A stretch of DNA of 64,000 nucleotides from JAJTHB01 sp033763775 (GTDB lineage: Bacteria; Pseudomonadota; Alphaproteobacteria; Rickettsiales; SXRF01). The stretch covers positions 91,103-155,102 of the forward strand of contig JANRJW010000005.1 of the NCBI GenBank assembly GCA_033763775.1, read 5' to 3'. Position 1 is the first letter of the stretch; each line of letters starts with the position of its first letter. Below the pieces are notes generated by a model, which saw only the letters and a program-made list of their open reading frames with translations, did no database searches and had not been told where the DNA came from. A program made the translations under genes and the position numbers. This document shows positions 7,757 to 15,813 of this stretch, piece by piece.

Positions 7757-8933
7757 GTGCCGCCAAGATATCTTCCAGCAGGTCGCCCGCATCTTCAATG
7801 CCGATGGAAAGACGAATCAGCCCGTCGCTGATACCGAGCTTTTTTCGCTCCGGTGCGCCAAGGCTTGCGTGGGTGGTGCTGGCGGGGTGGGTGGCGAGGC
7901 TCTTGCTGTTACCAAGATTATTTGAAATATCAAAAATCGACAGCGCATTGAGGAAACGAAACGCTGCTTTCTTGCCGCCTTTAATCTCCAGCGCGATGAT
8001 CGGCCCGCCATGCGACATTTGTTTTTTCGCGATAGAAAATTGCGGATGGCTGGCAAGGCCGGGGTAGGTGAGGGAGGCAAGTTTGGGATGCCCCACCAGG
8101 GTATCGGCAATGATTTGTGCATTCTCACAGTGCTTGCTAATGCGCAGCGGTAATGTCTCCAGCGCTTTGGTCAGCACCCATGCGGTAAAGGGACTCATAT
8201 GCGGCCCGGTGTGGCGCACAAACGGCATGAGTGTACCCTCAATCCATTGCTTTTTGCCCAGCACCGCGCCGCCCAGTGTGCGGCCCTGGCCATCAATGTG
8301 CTTGGTGGTGGAATACATCACCACATCCGCGCCGAGTTTGAGCGGATGTTGCAGCAGTGGCGTGGCAAATACATTATCCACCACGAGTAGCGCGCCAGCT
8401 TTTTTGCAAAGCGCTGCAACCGCCGCAATGTCGGTAATTTCTAAGTTTGGGTTGGCAGGGCTTTCGATGAAAACCAGTTTGGTTTTGGGTGTGATGGCTT
8501 GTTTCCAGCCTGCGCTATCGCTGCTATCCACCAGCGTGTGGGTGATGCCAAAACGCGGCAGAATCTGGGTGATGATATGGTGGCACGAGGAAAACAGCAC
8601 GCGGTTAGCAACCACATGATCCCCGGTTTTGAGGTGGCTCATGAGTATGGCAAACATCGCCGCCATGCCGGAAGCTGTGACGATACAGCTCTCGGCGCCT
8701 TCTTCCATCGCCACCAGCCTATCCTGCAGCATGGCAAGGTTCGGGTGGGAATAGCGGCCATATTTGAAGCCTTCTATGCTGCCATCAAAGCGGCCTTCGC
8801 CTTCCTGCGCCGAGCCGTAGCTGTAGGCTGAGTTTAGAAACAGCGCTTCGGAGGTTTCCCCAAACGGGCTGGAAAGCCTGCCGGCGCGCACAAGGCGTGT
8901 TGCTAATTTGGGCTTTTTTGTTACTCTTTTCAT
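7743..8933 (-). CDS. metZ: O-succinylhomoserine sulfhydrylase MetZ
   Basis: A cystathionine gamma-synthase-family PLP enzyme (396 aa) that makes homocysteine from O-succinylhomoserine and sulfide. The PLP lysine lies in MYSTTKHIDGQGR, where the DGQGR extension is characteristic of MetZ, and SAGM-type cofactor contacts appear in TASGMAAMFA. It is transcribed towards trmB and divergent from a MAPEG gene 22 bp away. With metK and ahcY it covers the methionine-SAM cycle in this window. MetB is the alternative, but MetZ fits better. Confidence 0.9.
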   Translation of the reverse strand: MKRVTKKPKLATRLVRAGRLSSPFGETSEALFLNSAYSYGSAQEGEGRFDGSIEGFKYGRYSHPNLAMLQDRLVAMEEGAESCIVTASGMAAMFAILMSHLKTGDHVVANRVLFSSCHHIITQILPRFGITHTLVDSSDSAGWKQAITPKTKLVFIESPANPNLEITDIAAVAALCKKAGALLVVDNVFATPLLQHPLKLGADVVMYSTTKHIDGQGRTLGGAVLGKKQWIEGTLMPFVRHTGPHMSPFTAWVLTKALETLPLRISKHCENAQIIADTLVGHPKLASLTYPGLASHPQFSIAKKQMSHGGPIIALEIKGGKKAAFRFLNALSIFDISNNLGNSKSLATHPASTTHASLGAPERKKLGISDGLIRLSIGIEDAGDLLEDILAALKAV

Positions 8934-8955
8934 GGATGCATCTTAGGAGATAATT

Positions 8956-9339
8956 ATGGTTCCTGTCACCGCGTTTTTTGCCGGCCTGCTCACGCTGATC
9001 TACCTTGCGCTCACGGTGGGAGTGATTCGCGGGCGCTACATTCATAAAGTATCGCTGGGCGATGGCGGCCATAGCGAGATGAACCGCCGCATCCGCGCCC
9101 ATGCTAATTTTGCGGAATATGTGCCGCTCGCGCTGGTGCTGATGGCGCTGTGTGAACTCAGCGGTGCATCTGGCAAGTTGCTGGCGTCGCTTGGTTCGCT
9201 AATGGTATTTGGCCGTATGTGCCACGCCTACAGCCTCACCATTCATGAGGTGAAGCGCGGGCGTGTTATTTTCCGGCAGATCGGCACCGCCTCCACACTC
9301 ACGGTGCTCATCATACTTTCTCTGCTGGTGATGTTTTAG
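8956..9339 (+). CDS. MAPEG family membrane protein
   Basis: A 127-aa protein with about four hydrophobic segments and the family block MNRRIRAHANFAEYVPLAL. MAPEG proteins (microsomal glutathione-S-transferase relatives) are integral membrane proteins; bacterial members have ill-defined roles in lipid or thiol detoxification. TTAGGAG precedes the ATG. queE starts two bases after the stop, but no functional link is evident. Confidence 0.9.
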   Translation: MVPVTAFFAGLLTLIYLALTVGVIRGRYIHKVSLGDGGHSEMNRRIRAHANFAEYVPLALVLMALCELSGASGKLLASLGSLMVFGRMCHAYSLTIHEVKRGRVIFRQIGTASTLTVLIILSLLVMF

Positions 9340-9341
9340 CG

Positions 9342-10007
9342 ATGTTTGGCAATAACCCCATCCGCAAACCGCGCCAGCATGATGGCCTGTCACTGGAGGT
9401 GAAATCCATCTTCCCAACGCTGCAAGGCGAAGGACCGTATGCGGGCTGGCCAGCGCTCTTCATTCGCCTCGGCGGTTGCAATCTGGCGTGTGATTTCTGC
9501 GATACGGAGTTTGAGAGCTTCCGTGATATACCCCTAGGCAGTATCTTGGAAGAGGTCAAAAGTAAGACGCAGGATGCTAAAATTCGTCTGGTCGTGATTA
9601 CCGGCGGTGAACCACTGCGCCAGAATATCATACCGCTATGTGCGGCGCTGATTGCAGCTGGCTTTAAAGTGCAGATTGAAAGCAACGGCACGCTTTTCCA
9701 GCCGTTACCCCCAGAGGTGGAAATCATCTGCTCGCCAAAAAATACCGGGCAGGGGTATTTTCCCATCCGCGCTGATCTTCGCCCCTTCATCCGCGCGTTT
9801 AAATTTATCATCTCCGAATCCCGCCCGGGCTACCGCGACGTGGCGGAGGTGGGGCAGCGTGAATGGAAGATCCCCGTCTATGTCCAACCCATGGACGAAT
9901 ATAACGAAAATAAAAACCGCGCAAACCAGAAGCGTGCAATGGCACTTGCCATGACGCATGGCTACCTGCTATCTTTACAGATGCACAAAATTCTAGGGAT
10001 TGACTGA
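9342..10007 (+). CDS. queE: 7-carboxy-7-deazaguanine synthase QueE
   Basis: A radical-SAM enzyme of queuosine precursor synthesis, converting carboxytetrahydropterin to 7-carboxy-7-deazaguanine. The 221-aa product has TLQGEGPYAGWPALFIRLGG followed by the cluster motif CNLACDFC and the GGEPLRQ SAM-binding block. It is followed immediately by queC, and both steps lead to preQ0. The canonical CxxxCxxC spacing is kept. Confidence 0.95.
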   Translation: MFGNNPIRKPRQHDGLSLEVKSIFPTLQGEGPYAGWPALFIRLGGCNLACDFCDTEFESFRDIPLGSILEEVKSKTQDAKIRLVVITGGEPLRQNIIPLCAALIAAGFKVQIESNGTLFQPLPPEVEIICSPKNTGQGYFPIRADLRPFIRAFKFIISESRPGYRDVAEVGQREWKIPVYVQPMDEYNENKNRANQKRAMALAMTHGYLLSLQMHKILGID

Positions 10008-10008
10008 C

Positions 10009-10701
10009 ATGGCCAACAAAGCCGTATTGCTGCTTTCCGGCGGGCTGGATTCGATGGTGGCGCTCGCCATTGCGAAATCACATGGGTTTGATGTGCATGC
10101 GCTCTCGTTTTCTTATGGCCAGCGCCATCAGCACGAGCTGGTGGCGGCACGGAAAATCGCCCGCCATTTTGGTGTGACGGATCACAAAATCATGACCATC
10201 GACCTGGCTGGCATTGGCGGCTCATCGCTCACCCAGAAATCGATGACCGTGCCGAAAGACCGGCCGCTGGATGCGATTGGCCATGGTATTCCGAGCACCT
10301 ATGTGCCGGCGCGCAACACCATTTTTCTATCCTTTGCGCTGGCATGGGCGGAGGTGCTGAAGGCCTATGATCTGTTTATCGGTGTCAATGCGCTGGATTA
10401 CAGCGGCTATCCGGATTGCCGGCCGGATTTCATCGCAGCATTTGAAACCATGGCCAATATCGCCACCGCCTACGGGCAGGAAGGTGCGCATCGTATCACG
10501 CTGCACACACCGCTGATCGATATGAGCAAAACTGAAATCATTCAGCAGGGGCTGAAGCTGGGCGTGAATTTTGCGCTTTCGACCAGCTGCTATGACCCAG
10601 ATGAGATGGGACGCGCCTGCGGCCACTGCGATGCCTGCCAGCTGCGGCTGAAAGGCTTTCGAGAAAATGGCATTGTGGATCCGGTGCCGTACGTGGCATG
10701 A
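10009..10701 (+). CDS. queC: 7-cyano-7-deazaguanine synthase QueC
   Basis: An ATP-dependent enzyme that makes preQ0 from 7-carboxy-7-deazaguanine and ammonia. The PP-loop SGGLDS is at the N-terminus, and the zinc cysteines appear as STSCYDP...ACGHCDACQLR near the C-terminus. An in-frame TTG at 10000 overlaps queE; ATG at 10009 gives the usual N-terminus MANKAVLLLSGG. The stop overlaps the next gene by 4 bp (ATGA). Confidence 0.96.
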   Translation: MANKAVLLLSGGLDSMVALAIAKSHGFDVHALSFSYGQRHQHELVAARKIARHFGVTDHKIMTIDLAGIGGSSLTQKSMTVPKDRPLDAIGHGIPSTYVPARNTIFLSFALAWAEVLKAYDLFIGVNALDYSGYPDCRPDFIAAFETMANIATAYGQEGAHRITLHTPLIDMSKTEIIQQGLKLGVNFALSTSCYDPDEMGRACGHCDACQLRLKGFRENGIVDPVPYVA

Positions 10702-11261
10702 GCGTCTGGATATTGACGCAGAAACTATCACGCGCTGAAGAAAGCGCCATCACGTCGCGTACAGAGCTTATACTGCCGTTTGATGGGCTGCCGGATCTCT
10801 CCAGCCTCGCGAATGAAAACGACTTCCGGCGGCTGCTCGAGCAGCTGGATCCCGAGGCGCCGCCGGAAAGCATCCAACTGAAAATCGACAGGATCTGGCC
10901 GCAATTTACCGGACTTGCGCTGGATGATGTGGTGGTGGTGCCGCTGCCTGCGCTGGGCGAGGTTGCCATCGGTCGCATCTGTAGCCATTACCGCTATCAG
11001 GTGGGGCAAGGCGGCGCAGACGAACACAGCATCGCCGTGACATGGTATCCAAAGCATTACAAGCTTGCTTCCTTTGGCAGCTATCGTCAGGCGATAGCCA
11101 CGCCTTACCTGCCACTTCAGGAAGTAACGGATAAAGACATGCGCGAAAAAATTTTAGTGAAGCTGCCGCATGATTATCATCGTCTGGCGCGCTGGAAGTG
11201 GCTGCTGGCAGCCATCTTTACGCTTAAAGCCATCGGATTTTTGCTGCATTCCCTGATGTAG
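10698..11261 (+). CDS. membrane-anchored protein with Mrr-REase N-terminal-like domain
   Basis: This is a 187-aa product not assignable to a named gene. Residues about 65-140 (IDRIWPQFTGLALDDVVVVP, AIGRICSHYRYQ, HSIAVTWYP) resemble the small beta-rich N-terminal module found in COG4127-type Mrr-like restriction endonucleases (GDLVVLPL...IAIGRI.GPY.Y...H...V.W). No nuclease domain follows; the protein ends in one hydrophobic helix (WLLAAIFTLKAIGFLLHSLM). It is translationally coupled to queC by an ATGA overlap. The domain match is from memory of motifs and is moderate; function is unknown. Confidence 0.75.
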   Translation: MSVWILTQKLSRAEESAITSRTELILPFDGLPDLSSLANENDFRRLLEQLDPEAPPESIQLKIDRIWPQFTGLALDDVVVVPLPALGEVAIGRICSHYRYQVGQGGADEHSIAVTWYPKHYKLASFGSYRQAIATPYLPLQEVTDKDMREKILVKLPHDYHRLARWKWLLAAIFTLKAIGFLLHSLM

Positions 11262-11342
11262 CCCAACCCTCTGCCTTGAGTAAGTGGAAAACAGCGGCTA
11301 TGCCGTTTGCGAGTGAGGGTGCATCATTTAATCAAAAAAACT

Positions 11343-11576
11343 CTAATGAATCAGCACCGGATCCAGATCATGCTGCTTGGCGGCGAAATACGCCGCTTCC
11401 TGCGTGGAAAAAAGTGCAAGCTGCTGGCCATCTGAGCTGAAAACGCCGTAGGTTTTACCCTGTTCTGTAATCACCGGCCGAACATACGCCACCGGGTTGG
11501 TATCGAGCATCACATAGGAAGCGTCATCAAACTCATTGGCAGTCGACATAGGCACATGCTCCAGTGGGTTACCCAT
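11343..11576 (-). CDS. DUF1150 family protein
   Basis: A 77-aa protein whose C-terminal part (TYGVFSSDGQQLALF, EAAYFAAKQHDLDPVLIH) matches the DUF1150 pattern of alphaproteobacteria, which is often encoded near small heat-shock proteins. No hsp20 gene is seen here. Function is unknown. About 90 bp of AT-rich, promoter-like sequence separate it from lolA. Confidence 0.8.
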   Translation of the reverse strand: MGNPLEHVPMSTANEFDDASYVMLDTNPVAYVRPVITEQGKTYGVFSSDGQQLALFSTQEAAYFAAKQHDLDPVLIH

Positions 11577-11669
11577 TATTTATAGCATGGCATGTAGGAA
11601 TGTATTGTGAAGTTTCAATGACAATTTGATAAACTCTACTGCTGCGCAAAATCGCGTGTTTATTCAAAG

Positions 11670-12362
11670 CTATTGATTCATCAAGGTGCGGTTCTTTGGC
11701 GCGCGCGGATTCTGGCGCGGATCGCGGAAAACAAACAGTTCCTTATCCAGCGCCACGCCAAATTTTGCATCCGACAACGCCACGCTGGTCTGCTGGCCGG
11801 TGGCATCCGTGACTTTGAGGTTTCGGATGAGCAGCGGTTTATCAGAAAATTCCAGCATCAGCGCGCCTTCGCTGGGTTTGTCGCGCTGCGCAAGCCCGAT
11901 GCGGATGACACCGTCCTGCTCTTCAAACAGGGTAATGCCCACCTTGCCATCAAAACGGATGGTTTCCTGCGCCAGAAATCCTACCAGCGCTGAATCCAGC
12001 GGAATGTAGCTGACCTGCTGAAGTTCATAGTCGTAATAGACGAACTCCTTGCCATTGGCGATCATCAGGATCGGCGTTGGCGGGTTGTATTGCCAGCGCA
12101 TGCGCCCGGGGCGGCTTAAATAAAATTTGCCACTGGTAAGTGAGCCATCTGGCGCAACCTGCGTGAAATCCGCGACAATCGTGGAAAGCCCACTCAAATA
12201 ATGCGACACGCGGTCAATGGTTCGCTGATGCGTGGCAAGTTGCTGCTGCGGGATGAAAATGGTTGGCGTCGTTTCAGCAAAAGCCGGATGAGCAAAAAGC
12301 GATGAAAGATGAATGATTGTGATCACCATCGCTACCTTCATCCACCCCCAGCCAAACTTCAT
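11670..12362 (-). CDS. lolA: outer-membrane lipoprotein carrier LolA
   Basis: A periplasmic chaperone that ferries lipoproteins from LolCDE to the outer membrane. After a signal peptide (MKFGWGWMKVAMVITIIHL, cleavage near AFA-ET) come the LolA features VADFTQVAPDGSLTSGKFYL and RPGRMRWQY. The open frame extends to 12437, inside ftsK; AGAGG just before the ATG at 12362 and the signal peptide favour that start, with 12374 also possible. The ftsK-lolA order is standard in alphaproteobacteria. Confidence 0.9.
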   Translation of the reverse strand: MKFGWGWMKVAMVITIIHLSSLFAHPAFAETTPTIFIPQQQLATHQRTIDRVSHYLSGLSTIVADFTQVAPDGSLTSGKFYLSRPGRMRWQYNPPTPILMIANGKEFVYYDYELQQVSYIPLDSALVGFLAQETIRFDGKVGITLFEEQDGVIRIGLAQRDKPSEGALMLEFSDKPLLIRNLKVTDATGQQTSVALSDAKFGVALDKELFVFRDPRQNPRAPKNRTLMNQ

Positions 12363-12393
12363 TCTGCCTCTCATCTTCTGCTGCCCATGCTGC

Positions 12394-14775
12394 TTATGCC
12401 GCATCATGACGCGCCAGCACTTCCCGTTTGCCGACATGGTTCATCGGCCCGACGATGCCTTCTCGCTCCATCAGCTCGATGATGGAGGCGGCGCGGTTAT
12501 AGCCTACTCTCAGGCAGCGCTGGATATAGCTGGTGGAGGCTTTGCCGTCGCGCATGACAAGCTTGACCGCCTGATCATACAGCTCGTCTTTTTCGCCGAT
12601 ATCACCCATGTCCGCTTCTGCTTCTTCATCACGCGTGACATCTTCGATATAAGTTGGGCTGCCCTGCGCCTTGAGATGCGCCACCACCTCTTCAACTTCT
12701 TTATCGGACACGAAGGGGCCATGAACACGGGTGATGCGGCCGCCTCCCGCCATGTAGAGCATATCGCCTTGCCCCAGCAGCTGATCGGCGCCTTGTTCTC
12801 CAAGAATGGTGCGGCTGTCGATGCGGCTGGTCACCTGAAACGAAATACGCGTGGGGAAGTTGGCTTTGATCACGCCGGTAATCACATCCACCGATGGGCG
12901 CTGGGTCGCCATGATGATATGGATACCGGCGGCACGCGCCATCTGCGCGAGACGCTGGATGGAGCCTTCAATCTCTTTGCCTGCCACAATCATCAGATCT
13001 GCCATCTCATCCACCACCACCACAATAAACGGCAGCTCGGTCATCTCCAGCGGGACTTCCTCGAAAATAGCCTCACCGGTGTCGGTATTAAAACCAGTTT
13101 GCACGGTGCGTGTCAGCTCGTGGCCTTTGGATTTTGCTTCGCGGATTTTTTTGTTGTAGCCATCAATGTTTTTAACGCCGAGATTGCTCATCAGCCGGTA
13201 GCGGTTTTCCATTTCCTTGACGGTCCACTTCAGCGCCACCACGGCTTTGCCGGGTTCGGTGACCACCGGGGTCAGTAGGTGCGGAATGCCTTCATAGCCC
13301 GAAAGCTCAAGCATTTTGGGGTCGATCATAATGAATTTACATTCATTCGGCGTCAGGCGGTATACCAGCGACATGATCATCGTATTAATCGCCACCGATT
13401 TACCCGAGCCGGTGGTGCCCGCCACCAGCAGATGCGGCATGCGCGCCAGATCCACAATAATCGGCGCACCGCCAATATCTTTACCAAGCGCCAGCGGTAA
13501 CTTGGCGTCGGTTGCTTCAAAGGCCTCGTTTTCAAGCATTTCGCGGAAATAAACTGTCTCGCGGTTTGAGTTGGGCAGTTCAATGCCGATCGCGTTGCGC
13601 CCGGGAATCACCGCAATGCGTGCCGACACTGCGCTCATTGAGCGGGCAATATCATCCGATAAGCCAATCACGCGTGAAGACCTCGTGCCGGGTTCCGGTT
13701 CCAACTCATAAAGCGTCACCACCGGCCCCGGGCGAATTTCTGTAATCTCGCCATGCACACCAAATTCCTGTAGCACACCCTCAAGCAGCTTGGCATTCTG
13801 CGTGAGGGCGGATTCCGACATCGCGCTTTTTCTCGCACGCGGCGCCGTAGCTAGAAGCTTAAGAGGCGGCAATTCGTATTCACCCTGTGGCAGCGCCAGT
13901 GCTGCCTGAATCCGCGGCGCGGATTTTTTGCCATCATCACGCGGTTTTTTAGCGACGCGCGCGACTTTCACATCACGCGATCGGCTTGGTGGAACCGATG
14001 TGTCTTCCTCATCGGCCGCATCACGCGCTAGCGCCGTATCGTCTTCATCCTCATCTTCTTCATCGTCGTCATTACCACGGCGACGTTCGCGCCACATGGC
14101 GAAACGCTCGCGCAGGCTGAGGCGCTCGTCGGGCGCGTCGTCATCATCGGCGTCATCATTGTCACGGCGGCGGCGCGCCAGCAGCGCAAATACCAGCCCA
14201 CTGATCAGTAGCGCCATGGCCTTCAAGCGTTGTGCCAGTGCCAGCCAATCGCTGGCGCTCAGGCCAAAAGTAAGCAATAAGATGCTGATGGTGGTCACCA
14301 GCAGCGCGGCGATAAAGCTTGCGTGCCTGAACAGCCCGGCAAAATGATCCTGTGCGAGGCCACCAATCGCACCGCCCAGACCACTGGCAATCGGCCAGGA
14401 AAGTGGAGGCTCAAGGCTCGATAACAGCGCCGCCGACAGCACCAGCGACAAAGGCAGCAGGCAAGCGCGCATCCACAAATAGCTGATGCGTTCACCTACC
14501 GCGAATTTAGCCGCCCATGCCAGCGGCACGAAGACCAGTAGCAGGCTCGCCAGTCCGGTGATCTGCAGCATCAGGTCGGCAGTGATCGCGCCGGCATAGC
14601 CCGCCCAGTTCATCACCGGCGCTTCACTGGAACGATTCAGCGAAGGATCCGCCGGATAATATCCAAGCAGGCTGAGAGCAGCAAATGCAACCCACAGCCC
14701 AAGCACAAGGCCGCCAAGGCGAAAGGCAGGGCTAATCGGGGTGCGCGCGCGCGGTTTTGGCATGGGCATTGCCAC
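12394..14775 (-). CDS. ftsK: DNA translocase FtsK
   Basis: A septal DNA pump that clears chromosome ends at division and activates XerCD at dif. In 793 aa: four N-terminal membrane helices (about residues 20-200), a short strongly acidic/arginine linker (around 205-265, DDEEDEDEDD), the alpha/beta motor with Walker A VAGTTGSGKSVAI and Walker B VVVDEMADLM, the ATQRPSVDVITG motif, and a C-terminal gamma winged helix that would read KOPS. Length is typical for an alphaproteobacterial FtsK with a short linker. Confidence 0.97.
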   Translation of the reverse strand: MAMPMPKPRARTPISPAFRLGGLVLGLWVAFAALSLLGYYPADPSLNRSSEAPVMNWAGYAGAITADLMLQITGLASLLLVFVPLAWAAKFAVGERISYLWMRACLLPLSLVLSAALLSSLEPPLSWPIASGLGGAIGGLAQDHFAGLFRHASFIAALLVTTISILLLTFGLSASDWLALAQRLKAMALLISGLVFALLARRRRDNDDADDDDAPDERLSLRERFAMWRERRRGNDDDEEDEDEDDTALARDAADEEDTSVPPSRSRDVKVARVAKKPRDDGKKSAPRIQAALALPQGEYELPPLKLLATAPRARKSAMSESALTQNAKLLEGVLQEFGVHGEITEIRPGPVVTLYELEPEPGTRSSRVIGLSDDIARSMSAVSARIAVIPGRNAIGIELPNSNRETVYFREMLENEAFEATDAKLPLALGKDIGGAPIIVDLARMPHLLVAGTTGSGKSVAINTMIMSLVYRLTPNECKFIMIDPKMLELSGYEGIPHLLTPVVTEPGKAVVALKWTVKEMENRYRLMSNLGVKNIDGYNKKIREAKSKGHELTRTVQTGFNTDTGEAIFEEVPLEMTELPFIVVVVDEMADLMIVAGKEIEGSIQRLAQMARAAGIHIIMATQRPSVDVITGVIKANFPTRISFQVTSRIDSRTILGEQGADQLLGQGDMLYMAGGGRITRVHGPFVSDKEVEEVVAHLKAQGSPTYIEDVTRDEEAEADMGDIGEKDELYDQAVKLVMRDGKASTSYIQRCLRVGYNRAASIIELMEREGIVGPMNHVGKREVLARHDAA

Positions 14776-14972
14776 CGTTTGAGTTGAACCACAGCCGTTT
14801 TAAAGCCTTTGTTGCGTAGAGTCAAAGGCTGATATTGCCCCAGCTGGCTGTGTGACCATGCTAACCAGTATGGTGCATGACAAAGCGCGCTGCAGGAAGT
14901 GGCGGGTGATTAAGCTTGTGTTTAGTTTTATCTGGCATAGTCTTGCGCTCAGTTATTCCAATTGCAGGATTC

Positions 14973-15590
14973 ATGAAACAGACCGCCTCGAAAACCAGCG
15001 ATATCATCGCTGAAATTGTTGCTGACTTTGACCGCGATGGCACCATGACCATCGATGAACTGCTCAAGAAAATGGGGCATCGCGGCCTCGCGCTTGCTAT
15101 TTTAGTGCTGGCCATCAGCTCGGTGGTGGCGGGCATTATCCCGGGTTTTTCAACGCTGATGGCAGTGCCGATCATGTTTATCTGCGTCCAGATAATGATC
15201 GGAAAATATGGCATCTGGTTGCCGGAGAGCATTCGCACCAAGTCTGTCTCGCCGCGCGTGATTCATGGTTCGCTGATGCGCTCGGTGGCGCCAATGAAAA
15301 AACTTGAAGTTTATCTCAAGCCGCGCCTGATTTTTTTAACAGGCGGCCTGTGCAAGCGGCTGCTGGCGCTGACCATGCTGCTGCTCGCCGGTGTGCTGGC
15401 CATGCCCATTCCCGGCGGAAATTTTCTGCCAAGCATGGCCATTACCATCATCGCGCTGGCTATTTTAGAGCGCGATGGGCTGTTGGTAATCGCCGCCGTT
15501 GCGATGATTGCACTGACCGCCGGGCTGATGATTGAAATCATCCATCAGGCGTGGCTGCTGGTGCATAGCTTTGCACAGTGGCTATTTTAG
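14973..15590 (+). CDS. ExoD-like exopolysaccharide synthesis membrane protein
   Basis: A 205-aa integral membrane protein of the ExoD family, known from rhizobial exopolysaccharide work but biochemically undefined. The pattern LLKKMGHRGLALAILVLA, FSTLMAVP and CKRLLALTMLLLAGVLAMPIP, with about four to five hydrophobic segments, matches the family. The frame is open from 14916, but ATG at 14973 with a CAGGA site gives the normal N-terminus. The 3' end contains the -35 region of the SRP RNA promoter. Confidence 0.85.
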   Translation: MKQTASKTSDIIAEIVADFDRDGTMTIDELLKKMGHRGLALAILVLAISSVVAGIIPGFSTLMAVPIMFICVQIMIGKYGIWLPESIRTKSVSPRVIHGSLMRSVAPMKKLEVYLKPRLIFLTGGLCKRLLALTMLLLAGVLAMPIPGGNFLPSMAITIIALAILERDGLLVIAAVAMIALTAGLMIEIIHQAWLLVHSFAQWLF

Positions 15591-15593
15591 CAC

Positions 15594-15622
15594 TTGCACC
15601 CCTTGGTGTCTTAACCCATAAT
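15594..15622 (+). promoter_or_regulatory. sigma70-type promoter of SRP RNA
   Basis: TTGCAC (15594-15599), 17-bp spacing and CATAAT (15617-15622) place a transcription start at about 15629, where the SRP RNA begins. The -35 overlaps the last bases of the exoD-like gene and its stop codon vicinity. Confidence 0.75.
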
Positions 15623-15628
15623 CCCAAG

Positions 15629-15717
15629 AGGCTGGTGGTGGGCGCAGTCGCCTGCTAACCCGGTCAGGTCCGAAAGGAAGCAGCCGTTCCAGGATGCTCT
15701 GCGGGTCACCACCAGTC
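15629..15717 (+). ncRNA. ffs: signal recognition particle RNA, small bacterial type
   Basis: The conserved SRP domain IV is present around 15662-15695 (GGTCAGGTCCGAAAGGAAGC AGCC with the symmetric and asymmetric internal loops and a GAAA tetraloop). The outer stem pairs GGCTGGTGGTG at the 5' end with CACCACCAGTC at the 3' end, giving a rod of about 89 nt. Location directly before dnaX-ybaB-recR is the usual alphaproteobacterial arrangement. Confidence 0.95.
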
Positions 15718-15724
15718 ACTAAAA

Positions 15725-15813
15725 AGGTTTCAGAGGTTGCGTAAGTTGCGCAGGTTGCGCAGATTACAGACAACCTACGCAACCTACGTAACCCTCGTGA
15801 CCTCCGTAACTTC
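15725..15813 (+). repeat. opposed nonamer array between SRP RNA and dnaX
   Basis: Five degenerate 9-nt units (type AGGTTGCGY) at 15725-15769 face about five units of the complementary type (AACCTACGY) at 15772-15813, separated by 2 nt, so the region can form a long imperfect hairpin. The right arm runs into the dnaX start codon and contains CCTCC where a ribosome site would be expected. Confidence 0.85.

Noticed and set aside
11262..11342. Possible repeat element between the Mrr-N-like gene and DUF1150 (CCCTCTGCC...GAGGGT)
   Set aside because: Ends resemble the dnaX element, but the match is too short and the interior symmetry too weak to call.
12313..13278. Long plus-strand open frame (321 aa) opposite ftsK
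   Set aside because: It mirrors the FtsK motor codons, has His-rich shadow composition and no recognisable motif or ribosome site.
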